Positions 16,041 to 24,270 of a stretch of DNA of 42,954 nucleotides are shown in pieces; position 1 is the first letter of the stretch, and every line of letters begins with the position of its first letter. Below the pieces are notes generated by a model, which ran no database searches, was not told the DNA's origin, and saw nothing but the letters and a program-made list of their open reading frames with translations. Source of the DNA: Spirosoma fluviale (GTDB lineage: Bacteria > Bacteroidota > Bacteroidia > Cytophagales > Spirosomataceae); the NCBI GenBank assembly GCA_945906915.1, contig CAMDSI010000002.1:1-42954 (forward strand). The letters run 5' to 3'. A program made the position numbers and the translations under genes.

Positions 16041-17786
16041 TTATTGCACATCAAGGTTGGTGTATTTTCCGGCAATTATAAGTTTTGTAAAGACCGCTTT
16101 TTCACTGCATTTTCCCGTTTTCTTCTTTTTTATATCAAAAGCATTTTGGCCATCAATACAGAATTTTTTATCTTTTCCAGACCATTTGACGCCTTTTTCT
16201 GATTCAGCATACCAATAAAAAGAATCACCTACCATATCTACTGGAATTTCAATTTGATACGTACTATCTGATTTAATTGGATACCATCCAATTGATCTCC
16301 AACCTTTTTTAAATTTATAACCATAGGCGATTGAGATTGCCTCTTTTGATTTATTAGTTATAAATACACTAGGTGCTAATGTGGAATCTATGGTAAATTC
16401 TTTCTTAGTCTCAACAGCATTATTAAGGGAGTTCGATGATCCACCTTTGTAGGCAGCGTAAAATAAAAATCCGAATACTCCAAAAATCAATAATTTAGTA
16501 AATACTGACATTGATTTGTTCTTCGCAACACCAATAAGTCCAACAGGGAAGAATAAGATGAGCAATAAATAAACTAACCATTTCTTATCATACCAGGCTT
16601 TTGAAGTGGAGTTGTAATTTGTGTCTGAATAATCTGAATAAGTAGATGATGAAGATCCTATTTCAATTGCTCTTGCTTCGTTTAGTCTTTTTAGGTCTTC
16701 AATTTTATTAGAAATCAGCGTTTGCTCATTAAGATACTTTGAAATCTCCTCAGTACTAACTTGGAGTTCTGATAAACCCTGTTGTGTGAATTTAGATTTA
16801 GAATAAAAACCTTCAAATGACATTAAGTATTCATCAATTGCATAATAAACGCTAGCGTATTCACCAGGAATACTGAATTTCTGCATACTAGCTTTTGACA
16901 CATCCTTCGTAAATTCAAGTTGATTCTCTTTGAACAAAAGAGTTGCTCTATCCGTGGCATGGTATTTAGTAGTATTAATTATCTTTTTCACATCAGCTAA
17001 TACTCCATTAATTTCTGTATGAAAGTCTTCAATAGCAAGCTTATTAATGGTTACGGTGCAGTTAGTTTCTAATTTATTGTCTTTGACGAACTTGATAAAA
17101 CTCAAGCCTTTTTTATCCTTTCTGATGGTATAATATAAATCATCCCCTGGAACTAGGTTGAGTAATTCGTTTTGCATTAAATAGAGTATTAACCCAGAGC
17201 CGGAATAGGATTTTTTTAATTCATTTAACAATCTAGTCTCGCTCAAAATTTGGACTAATTTATTCGTTTTTAGGTACTCAAATAATGCTTTTCCCTCTAA
17301 AGCAATTTCGATAGGGCTATTAGTGCTTTTAAAGTAGTTAGAGGCCTTGTCTGTATTGTCCTCATAGGATGTTAATAGATTATCTGTGAATTTAAAGGTA
17401 AATGCAACCACCTCTCTATTTTGTAATTTACTATCGCCATAAGCTGTTAATTCAATTCTTTCTCCTGACTTTAATACAGATTTAGTTTCTTTCGTTTTAA
17501 TTAAAACAGCTTTTATATAATTGATATCTTGTCCAAGCTCAAATTTTTTATTTAATACCTTCAAATTTAATTCATCAATTTCCCCCTTTAACCAGCTATT
17601 GAAAAATGAGCGGTAATTGACAATTTTGGGAGTGGTATTTAATAAATGGTCAAAATCTTGAATCGATTTGTTATTTTTCACTAAACCATCTACTACATCA
17701 GGATGATAGAAAGTGTTATTTTCATTTAATTTAAGCCATATTTGATAGGCTTTTATAATTTTAGGAAGGGATGTGTTAGTTATCAT
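16041..17786 (-). CDS. Large two-helix membrane protein with C-terminal DUF1036-like domain
   Basis: 581 residues. The N-terminal 380 residues are soluble and unfamiliar, with mixed alpha/beta text (GERIELTAYGDSKLQN, LTVTINKLAIEDFHTEI-like strands). A Ser/Tyr/Asn-rich linker (SSSSTYSDYSDTNYNS) leads to two hydrophobic helices (KKWLVYLLLILFFPVGLIGV and VFTKLLIFGVFGFLFYAAY, about 400-455). The last 110 residues look like DUF1036: VFITNKSKEAISIAYGY, GWRSIGWYPI, FYWYAESEKGVKWSGKDKKFCIDG, AFDI. DUF1036 is a small secreted-type beta-sandwich; here it would face the periplasm. Function unknown. It is convergent with the sulfatase. Confidence 0.7.
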   Translation of the reverse strand: MITNTSLPKIIKAYQIWLKLNENNTFYHPDVVDGLVKNNKSIQDFDHLLNTTPKIVNYRSFFNSWLKGEIDELNLKVLNKKFELGQDINYIKAVLIKTKETKSVLKSGERIELTAYGDSKLQNREVVAFTFKFTDNLLTSYEDNTDKASNYFKSTNSPIEIALEGKALFEYLKTNKLVQILSETRLLNELKKSYSGSGLILYLMQNELLNLVPGDDLYYTIRKDKKGLSFIKFVKDNKLETNCTVTINKLAIEDFHTEINGVLADVKKIINTTKYHATDRATLLFKENQLEFTKDVSKASMQKFSIPGEYASVYYAIDEYLMSFEGFYSKSKFTQQGLSELQVSTEEISKYLNEQTLISNKIEDLKRLNEARAIEIGSSSSTYSDYSDTNYNSTSKAWYDKKWLVYLLLILFFPVGLIGVAKNKSMSVFTKLLIFGVFGFLFYAAYKGGSSNSLNNAVETKKEFTIDSTLAPSVFITNKSKEAISIAYGYKFKKGWRSIGWYPIKSDSTYQIEIPVDMVGDSFYWYAESEKGVKWSGKDKKFCIDGQNAFDIKKKKTGKCSEKAVFTKLIIAGKYTNLDVQ

Positions 17787-17890
17787 GTTTTTTAGAATTT
17801 GAGCGCTAAAGAATGTTTTCTTTGGAATAAATATTTATCCTATCTTACGTTGAGATTTTATTATAATTGTTACCTAAACATTTTTCAAAA

Positions 17891-19450
17891 CTATTTAATT
17901 TTCTCGGGTCCCCCTAAATGGCTGCAACTATTTAAGTCTTTCATGGAAGTAAATGGCACCTCATTTTTTTCATATTTGAATGCCTGTTCCAAAGTTATCG
18001 TTCTGTTATTATCCCCGCAACTGATATCGATATCCTTCATTTTAATTTGGCAAGGATGCTCATAGCCGCAAGCATGAGCCATTTCCAATGTTTCTTTTCG
18101 TAGGGTCTTGATATATTTAGAGAATCGAACTGATTTTAATGCCGGATCAATTCCACCACTCAGCCACTTGTTTTGTGTTGCAATACCCGTAGGGCACTTA
18201 TCCGTATGACATTCTTGTGCTTGAATACATCCAATTGAAAGCATTGCTTCTCTAGCCACATTTATTAAGTCTGCTCCTAATGCCATAGCTTTCATAATTT
18301 CACTTGGAAAACCAAGTTTGCCAGATCCAATAAAAACGATATCATTAGTTATACCTTTTTCTTTAAATACTTGATAAACTTCGCTGAATCCGTAGATCCA
18401 TGGAAGGGCAACATGGTCAGCGAAAGATGGAGGAGCAGCACCTGTACCGCCCTCGCCACCATCAATGGTGATGAAGTCTGGCCCCTTATTCTCTTTTTTC
18501 ATAATTTCTGCCAATTCTTTCCATTGCTCTAAATCACCTACAGCAGATTTTATTCCAACAGGTAATCCAGTTTTTGTGGCAATTTCCTCTATGAAATCAA
18601 CCAATTCTCGAATATTACCAAATGCTGTGTGATATGATGGGGAAAGTACGTCAGTATAAGGCTCCACACCTCTAATAGCTGCAATTTCTGGCGTATTCTT
18701 TTTTGCAGGCAAAACGCCCCCTTTTCCAGGTTTCGCACCTTGTGAAAGCTTAACTTCAATGGCCTTAACTTTCGAGTATTTGTTTAAAACTAATTCTTCT
18801 AATTTTTCATAACTAAAGTACCTTAATCCATCTTCACCTGTTATTCCACAGCCAAAATACCCAGTGCCTATGTGAAATATAACGTCTGCGCCTTGTTGGT
18901 GATAAGGAGATAATCCACCTTCACCTGTGTTATGGTAGGCTCCTACCATGGCAGCACCTTGATTTAGTGACATTTGTGCTTGTGCAGATAAAGAACCATA
19001 ACTCATTGCCGAAATGTTCACAATTGAATAGGGCCTGTATGGCTTCTTTCTATTATGTGATATCCCCATAACCTTCGCGCAGGGGATAAAATAAGGGTCT
19101 TTTGAACTATGATTTATATGTTCTTTTTCTACTTTATAAGGGAACATTTTTGGATTAATGAAGATGTAGTTAGCTGCATAGATATCTTTATCTGTGCCAA
19201 AACCTTCATAATTATTTTCACCCTTTGATGAGGAATAAATCCAAGATCGTTGAGATCTATTAAAAGGAAGTTCCTCTCGATTATTAGCGACAAAATATTG
19301 TCTTATGGGAGGTCCGAATGCCTCGGCAATATATCTCAATCGACCTAGTACGGGGAAATTCCTTTTTAGGGTATGTTTTTTTTGAGACAAGTCCATTATG
19401 GCAATTACAAGGACTATGGCAACTATGACTGCTAGGATAATGTAAATCAT
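17891..19450 (-). CDS. FMN-binding glutamate synthase family protein, N-terminally membrane-anchored
   Basis: 519 residues. A hydrophobic N-terminal helix (IILAVIVAIVLVIAIMDL) precedes the glutamate-synthase central/FMN domain: EVKLSQGAKPGKGGVLP, the FMN-site text DFITIDGGEGGTGAAPPSF, GSGKLGFPSEIMKAMALGADLINVAREAM, and the iron-sulfur motif CIQAQECHTDKCPTG. This family resembles GltB without its amidotransferase and hinge parts. True glutamate synthase activity is not assured. Start ATG at 19450. It probably shares a transcript with the thioesterase upstream (81-base gap, same strand). Confidence 0.92.
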   Translation of the reverse strand: MIYIILAVIVAIVLVIAIMDLSQKKHTLKRNFPVLGRLRYIAEAFGPPIRQYFVANNREELPFNRSQRSWIYSSSKGENNYEGFGTDKDIYAANYIFINPKMFPYKVEKEHINHSSKDPYFIPCAKVMGISHNRKKPYRPYSIVNISAMSYGSLSAQAQMSLNQGAAMVGAYHNTGEGGLSPYHQQGADVIFHIGTGYFGCGITGEDGLRYFSYEKLEELVLNKYSKVKAIEVKLSQGAKPGKGGVLPAKKNTPEIAAIRGVEPYTDVLSPSYHTAFGNIRELVDFIEEIATKTGLPVGIKSAVGDLEQWKELAEIMKKENKGPDFITIDGGEGGTGAAPPSFADHVALPWIYGFSEVYQVFKEKGITNDIVFIGSGKLGFPSEIMKAMALGADLINVAREAMLSIGCIQAQECHTDKCPTGIATQNKWLSGGIDPALKSVRFSKYIKTLRKETLEMAHACGYEHPCQIKMKDIDISCGDNNRTITLEQAFKYEKNEVPFTSMKDLNSCSHLGGPEKIK

Positions 19451-19531
19451 ATAAATTAAAGGTTTTTGACGATATTGATTTAAAGATAGTTTTTGTCTGA
19501 AGGAAAAGCAGCTATTAAATAAAGTATTTAT

Positions 19532-20080
19532 TTAACGGTATAATTCGCATTTTTCACCACCGCAAAGTTCTCTTACTTCTTGTTGAGTCAAATTATTAAG
19601 GTCAGATTTAAGCATATTTCTCTTTTCAGATGAAAAACGTCTCAAGAGTTTTCCTTCACAAAAACGACGCATTTGGGTTTCATTTTCAATAATAAGGCCA
19701 GGAACTTGAGTTAATTCACCAGTTTCATTCTTGGCAGCCATTGTAAAATAACAGGAATTAGTATGAGTGACGATTCCAGATTTAGGTTTTAGAGTTTCTA
19801 CTCGCATACCTATTATCATTGTAGTATTCCCTACATAATTTACGGAGGATTTAATAGAAACTAAATCTCCCACTTCTACTGGATTATGAAATTCAACCCC
19901 CTCTACCGCGACTGTCACACAATATTCACCACTGTGTTTTGCTGCGCAGACATATGCAACTTTGTCCATAAGAGAAAGTAAAATTCCTCCGTGGATTTTA
20001 CCGCTGAAATTAGAGTACGATGGAATCATTAATTCAGTAATGGTAGTCTCTGAATCGCTAATTTTTTTGAATTGAGTCAT
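19532..20080 (-). CDS. Acyl-CoA thioesterase, hotdog fold (YciA/BACH-like)
   Basis: 182 residues. NFSGKIHGGILLSLMDKVAYVCA is the hotdog active-site helix region of acyl-CoA thioesterases, and VAVEGVEFHNPVEVGDLVSIKSSVNYVGNTTMIIGMRVE gives the core sheet. The C-terminal ~45 residues (RRFCEGKLLRRFSSEKRNML and onward) go beyond the minimal domain. These enzymes hydrolyse acyl-CoA in the cytoplasm. Only 81 bases separate it from the glutamate-synthase-like gene downstream, and its promoter lies in the 167-base divergent region shared with the 20248 operon. Confidence 0.92.
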   Translation of the reverse strand: MTQFKKISDSETTITELMIPSYSNFSGKIHGGILLSLMDKVAYVCAAKHSGEYCVTVAVEGVEFHNPVEVGDLVSIKSSVNYVGNTTMIIGMRVETLKPKSGIVTHTNSCYFTMAAKNETGELTQVPGLIIENETQMRRFCEGKLLRRFSSEKRNMLKSDLNNLTQQEVRELCGGEKCELYR

Positions 20081-20197
20081 GTGCAGTTGGTCTTATGTTT
20101 TTCGAAATTAGTAAAATCAATATAATTCCATTTAAAAAATAGTATTTTGCCTTTAGTTAATTGTCTGATTGCCGTTTAATAAGTTTTCTCTCTTGTT

Positions 20198-20229
20198 TTT
20201 GATGAATATAAATATTGTCACTATTTTTA
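20198..20229 (+). promoter_or_regulatory. Predicted Bacteroidota promoter of the 20.2-28.4 kb operon
   Basis: TTTG at 20198-20201, a 20-base spacer, then TATTTTTA at 20222-20229 match the TTTG/TAnnTTTG consensus with one change in the last base. The first start codon (20248) lies 18 bases after the -7 box. No other clear promoter is seen until 28 kb, in keeping with a single transcript. Confidence 0.6.
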
Positions 20230-20247
20230 GCAAATACCTTTTATACT

Positions 20248-20643
20248 ATGAAAGTAGTTTTTGTTGCGCAAAAGCATAAATTCATTCTTTTTGCTTTTCC
20301 ATTTATTTCCTTTCGATTTTCGGTTTTTAATACTGAATCCTCTCATTATGAGTTAATGATACCGCAGGAAAAATTAATGGAAAATTGGATCTGGAATATT
20401 CAATGGTCTCCTTTTCGCATAAAGCAAGTTAGGTTAATAGAAAATGTAGTTCCTAGACCTGAATTTGTCATTCAATTTCAACAAAAATTGCCATTAAAGC
20501 CTACAGGTTTAGTTAATTTAGCCTTAAACAATCTAGCCGTTAAAGGTATTGATATTAATAAACGACCTAAAAAGTTAACTGTTAATAGCTGTGAACTTAA
20601 AAACACAAACCCTTTTGATTTATCACAACTTAATCCCCAATAA
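20248..20643 (+). CDS. 131-aa hypothetical protein, first gene of the DUF4407/channel operon
   Basis: The frame is tracked from a TTG at 20215, but that codon overlaps the predicted promoter, so the ATG at 20248 is preferred. The N-terminus (KFILFAFPFISFRFSVF) is hydrophobic/aromatic and may be a weak anchor; the rest is soluble, with WIWNIQWSPFRIKQVRLIENVVP and a probable beta core. The C-terminal NNLAVKGIDINKRPKKLTVNSCEL is not known to me. It begins the operon, 11 bases before DUF4407. An alternative start is MIPQEKLMENW about 108 bases later. Function unknown. Confidence 0.6.
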   Translation: MKVVFVAQKHKFILFAFPFISFRFSVFNTESSHYELMIPQEKLMENWIWNIQWSPFRIKQVRLIENVVPRPEFVIQFQQKLPLKPTGLVNLALNNLAVKGIDINKRPKKLTVNSCELKNTNPFDLSQLNPQ

Positions 20644-20654
20644 TTTCATTAGAT

Positions 20655-21893
20655 ATGGTAACTGAACAAAAAACCGATTCAAGTACAATTCAAGAAACTT
20701 CAGGAAGTCGTCGATTTCTAAGATTCATGTGGAATTGCGCAGGTGCAGATGTTGAATTATTAGATAAACACTGCCCCCCCTCTGATCACTCAAAGTATGC
20801 GGGTCTAGGAGGAATAGTATTAGCTACTGGTATTTTAGCTGCGTTTTCTGCGGGATATGCCTTTTATACTATCTTCTCGCCTAAAGGTGACGCAATTGAT
20901 GGTACTTTATTTATTGGAACCATAATTGGATCCATTGTTGGGGGTATTGTTTGGGGACTAATGATTTTTAATTTGGACCGTTTTATAATCTCATCTACAG
21001 GAAAAGGGGATGGTAAAGATAGTATTTCATTAAAGGAATTAGTTAATGCAATTCCTCGAATTATTATGGCTGTAATAATTGGTGTTACAATGTCTGCTCC
21101 TTTAGAAATTCGTATTATGCAATCAGAGATTGACGCCGAATTACAAAGTAAACAGAATGCTTATTTAGAAAAGTTAAATGCTGAATCTGATACCATAATT
21201 AATAAGAAAGCAACCTCTTGGAAGGTTCAACTTGATAAGGTAGAGAGAGAGATTAAAACAAAGCAAGATTATTTTGAGCTTCGTCGACTTGAGTTAAAAG
21301 ATCAAATGAAAGCTTTAGATGATGAGGCTGCAGGTAAGACTGCGAATGGTTCTGTAGGTATGGGGCCGGCCTATAGAAGTAAAAAAGGGAATTTGGATAA
21401 ATTAGAATCGGAACGAATTAAGGCGGAGGAAGCTGCTGCACCTGAAATTAAGCGTCTGCAAAAAAATGCCGACACCTACCGTGAAAAAGTTCAAAACATT
21501 GAATCGGAAAGAGAGGAATTGAAGAAGGATAATGTAAAGCGGAAAAATCAATTAGATGGTTTATTGGAGCGCATTCATATCTCACACGAGATTGGAGGTT
21601 TAGTTCCTTGGGTTATTATGGCACTTCTATTGATGATTGAAACAGGGCCTATCTTCTTCAAATTAATGATGATAAAAGGACCATATGATTATTTAGAGGA
21701 GAACAAGAAGAAGTTGATTTTGGCCAAATCGGGGATCATCGAATTGCCTCCACATGTGGAAGGGGATAAGGCAGTAGTTGAATATAAGTACTTGCAGGTA
21801 GATGCGATGTCAGATGTGGCAAAAGGAGCAAATGAAAGCTGGACAAATCAAGTTAATTCGGAGATTAAGGATAATCCTGCGAAATTTTTATAA
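20655..21893 (+). CDS. DUF4407 family membrane protein with long coiled coil
   Basis: 412 residues. FMWNCAGADVELLDKHCPPSD is the DUF4407 N-terminal signature. Three membrane segments follow (about 52-72, 82-108, 133-150), including IFNLDRFIISSTGKG between the second and third. A charged coiled-coil region fills residues about 155-310, then a fourth helix (VPWVIMALLLMIETGPIFFKL) and a cytoplasmic-looking tail. DUF4407 has no established function. It is gene 2 of the operon, 11 bases after the 131-aa gene and 5 bases before a second protein of similar layout. Confidence 0.88.
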   Translation: MVTEQKTDSSTIQETSGSRRFLRFMWNCAGADVELLDKHCPPSDHSKYAGLGGIVLATGILAAFSAGYAFYTIFSPKGDAIDGTLFIGTIIGSIVGGIVWGLMIFNLDRFIISSTGKGDGKDSISLKELVNAIPRIIMAVIIGVTMSAPLEIRIMQSEIDAELQSKQNAYLEKLNAESDTIINKKATSWKVQLDKVEREIKTKQDYFELRRLELKDQMKALDDEAAGKTANGSVGMGPAYRSKKGNLDKLESERIKAEEAAAPEIKRLQKNADTYREKVQNIESEREELKKDNVKRKNQLDGLLERIHISHEIGGLVPWVIMALLLMIETGPIFFKLMMIKGPYDYLEENKKKLILAKSGIIELPPHVEGDKAVVEYKYLQVDAMSDVAKGANESWTNQVNSEIKDNPAKFL

Positions 21894-21898
21894 TCAAA

Positions 21899-23059
21899 TT
21901 GAAACTACTTAGGTATTTAGTGATTGATTCATTGACATTTGGCGGAAAAATTCTGCCAAGTGTCAATGATTTATCCATTGTGGAGAAAATCTTGCTTTGG
22001 TTGAAAATTCAGTTTGCAGTCTTTGCATTGGGGGCTGTAATTTTGTTTTATTTTATTTCTTTTAGTTGGATTGCAGGCATCATTACTGGGGCCCTATTTA
22101 CATTTGTTTATATTTCTATTACGCTCATATTACTTTCTGGATTTAGAAAATCAAGTTATTTAAAGAAAGATAAAAAGGTGCTCGCTAATACTCAGATAGT
22201 TATTGGAAAAACCAAATTAGAGGTAGAAGATGTGAGTTATGAATCTGTTCCCGAGAATTCGAACTTGATTCCAAGTATTATTCTTCGTGTAATTTATATT
22301 GTTGTATTTGCTTTTACAATTTTTTGTGGATTGACCTTAGGGCTAAGCATGTTATTCTATCCTGACCTAGAAGAAACACATGGAAAAGAAATTGTACAAC
22401 ATTATGAGAAGTCATACCCAGCCTTATATGGTAATCAAATTAATTCGCTGAGAAATAAACTAACTAAACTAGAATCAGAGCGTCAAGCTATAGTTCAAAA
22501 ACAGCTTGACGTTACAACCGAAATTCAGCAAGCCCAAGATGAATTCCACAAGAGTTTTTTACAGGTGGACTTGACTATTTTAGATAAACAGTTATTGGAT
22601 TGGGATTTATTGCATCATCAAGAACAACTTAACTTGCCCGTTAAAATAAAATCGCTAGATGATGAGTACAATGATGGGTTAGAAAAACTTCAACTGTCCA
22701 TCCAATTTAGCAAATACGGAATTTACCGTATTCAACATTTCTTAAAAAAATTGCTTTTCTTGGCCATATTTTTAGTTGGAGGCCTCATATTTTTGTTTAT
22801 TTACCCCTTCTACATTCGTTATAAAATGGTATTAGCTGAATCAGATTTGGATATTAAATTGGAGAATAGAACAATTGATTTAATTAAACAAGAATATGTT
22901 AATTCTAATAAAGAAATCAAGAGGTTGATGGATGAATATGGTTATCAGGATTACCCAGGAGATAGTACAGATCCATTTATGCCTTCCTCCATTTTGAAAT
23001 CGGAAAAAATTGCATTGAAAAATCAGTTGGATACCTTTTTAAAAAATGAATTAGCATGA
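21899..23059 (+). CDS. DUF4407-like topology membrane protein (second, divergent)
   Basis: 386 residues, start TTG at 21899 directly after the DUF4407 stop; no good ATG is near. Two membrane helices lie at about 38-80, a third at about 125-152 (SIILRVIYIVVFAFTIFCGLTLGLS), then a charged helical segment (LRNKLTKLESERQAIVQKQLD and on to 275) and a fourth helix (LLFLAIFLVGGLIFLFIYPFYIRY). The three-helix, coiled-coil, one-helix order is the same as in the gene just upstream, suggesting an ancient tandem duplication or partner subunits, though I see no strong sequence identity. Its end overlaps the next start by 4 bases (ATGA). Confidence 0.72.
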   Translation: MKLLRYLVIDSLTFGGKILPSVNDLSIVEKILLWLKIQFAVFALGAVILFYFISFSWIAGIITGALFTFVYISITLILLSGFRKSSYLKKDKKVLANTQIVIGKTKLEVEDVSYESVPENSNLIPSIILRVIYIVVFAFTIFCGLTLGLSMLFYPDLEETHGKEIVQHYEKSYPALYGNQINSLRNKLTKLESERQAIVQKQLDVTTEIQQAQDEFHKSFLQVDLTILDKQLLDWDLLHHQEQLNLPVKIKSLDDEYNDGLEKLQLSIQFSKYGIYRIQHFLKKLLFLAIFLVGGLIFLFIYPFYIRYKMVLAESDLDIKLENRTIDLIKQEYVNSNKEIKRLMDEYGYQDYPGDSTDPFMPSSILKSEKIALKNQLDTFLKNELA

Positions 23060-24270
23060 GTATACATTTAACTCCTGAAAATTACGACAAAAAGGTAGAT
23101 GATTCATTTTTTGCCTATGGCAATGTCAAAGCTCTTTTTAGAGGGCCTGAACATCTAGAAAATGAAGTAGTTACTACGATTTCAAATAGGACTAACTCAA
23201 AATCTATTAGGGTATTTGATATAATTTTATACAAAGACATTAACATATCAGAGGCTAATGTTATACCTAATGATCAATGGGAGTCTACAATTGCGGAAGT
23301 AAAAAAAGGAAGTTTCTTTCATTCTACTTTGGAAGATAAACTAGCGGTAAATTTTAGCAAGCCTTATTTTTCTAATGTTGATTTTCTCAGAACTACTGTT
23401 TACAGACCTGAGTGTTTTATAAAAAATCCAAAGATCAATTATTCTCTACAGAAAGAAGGATTTACGTTTGGGGAGATTGAAGGGGAGTTGTATTTTAAAG
23501 TAGGAGATCCTAAGCCTGTGGCTCCAATTAAAAAAGCCGCTCCTATACAACCTGTTGAAGTAACAAAGACGGAAACAATTCCTGTTCCTACAGCGCCCAT
23601 ACAGCCTGGTATTGGATGTTGGGGTTTAATCATGAGTTTATTTGGTTTTTCTTGGGCCTTACCATTATTACCAGGTAAATACTCTAAGAATGACATACCC
23701 GCCCTTCAAAAAGCTGGTTGTTTATGGCCGATTCTGCGAATTTTAGGATTATTGTTTTTACTGATGTTTTTGCTGAAAGGGTGTATGAATTATTCTTCAA
23801 CTGTTTGGAAAAATTCAAATAAAGATGCAATTAAAAATGATGTCAAACTTGATATACCCACAGGACAAGAAAAATTAGACCAAAGTAGTCAATTAGCTAA
23901 ACTACTCCCATCTGAAGCGGCTAAAATGAAGAAAAATAAATTGTCAGATACCACTTTTGTGGTACCTCCTGGCAATTATAAATTAGTTTTTTTTGATTCC
24001 AATAGACAGGATAGCGATAAAATACGTCTAAGTTTAAATGGACGGGAGTTAGCCCATTCTTTAGAGATATTTAACGAGAAGCAAGAAGTAGTTTTAAAAA
24101 ATATGCGATTTGGAAAAAACATTATTGATTTTGAGGCTTTAAGTAATGGTAAATATGGTATTTGTACGGCTGAGGTTTACCTAGTCAATATGGATGATGG
24201 AGCGACTCAAATGTATAAGTTTTATAATATAGAGGGGTTTAAGAAACGTATTTTCATTGAGCAACATTAA
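23056..24270 (+). CDS. Single-pass membrane protein with N-terminal unknown domain and C-terminal beta-rich domain
   Basis: 404 residues. The N-terminal ~155 residues are soluble and end with a Pro-rich linker (APIKKAAPIQPVEVTKTETI). A short Cys/Gly-rich segment (GIGCWGLIMSLFGFSWALPLLPG) and a firm helix (LWPILRILGLLFLLMFLLKGC) follow at about 220-242. The last 120 residues look like an all-beta domain outside the membrane: VVPPGNYKLVFFDSNRQDSDKIRLSLNGREL and NIIDFEALSNGKYGICTAEV, resembling the DNGxxDGDxVxxxxNG beta domains of Bacteroidota. Translational coupling on both sides: ATGA overlap with the gene before, TAATG with the next. No named family for the whole protein. Confidence 0.68.
   Translation: MSIHLTPENYDKKVDDSFFAYGNVKALFRGPEHLENEVVTTISNRTNSKSIRVFDIILYKDINISEANVIPNDQWESTIAEVKKGSFFHSTLEDKLAVNFSKPYFSNVDFLRTTVYRPECFIKNPKINYSLQKEGFTFGEIEGELYFKVGDPKPVAPIKKAAPIQPVEVTKTETIPVPTAPIQPGIGCWGLIMSLFGFSWALPLLPGKYSKNDIPALQKAGCLWPILRILGLLFLLMFLLKGCMNYSSTVWKNSNKDAIKNDVKLDIPTGQEKLDQSSQLAKLLPSEAAKMKKNKLSDTTFVVPPGNYKLVFFDSNRQDSDKIRLSLNGRELAHSLEIFNEKQEVVLKNMRFGKNIIDFEALSNGKYGICTAEVYLVNMDDGATQMYKFYNIEGFKKRIFIEQH

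Noticed and set aside
20215-20247. Tracked TTG start of the first gene of the DUF4407 operon
   Set aside because: It overlaps the predicted promoter; the ATG at 20248 is 18 bases after the -7 box.
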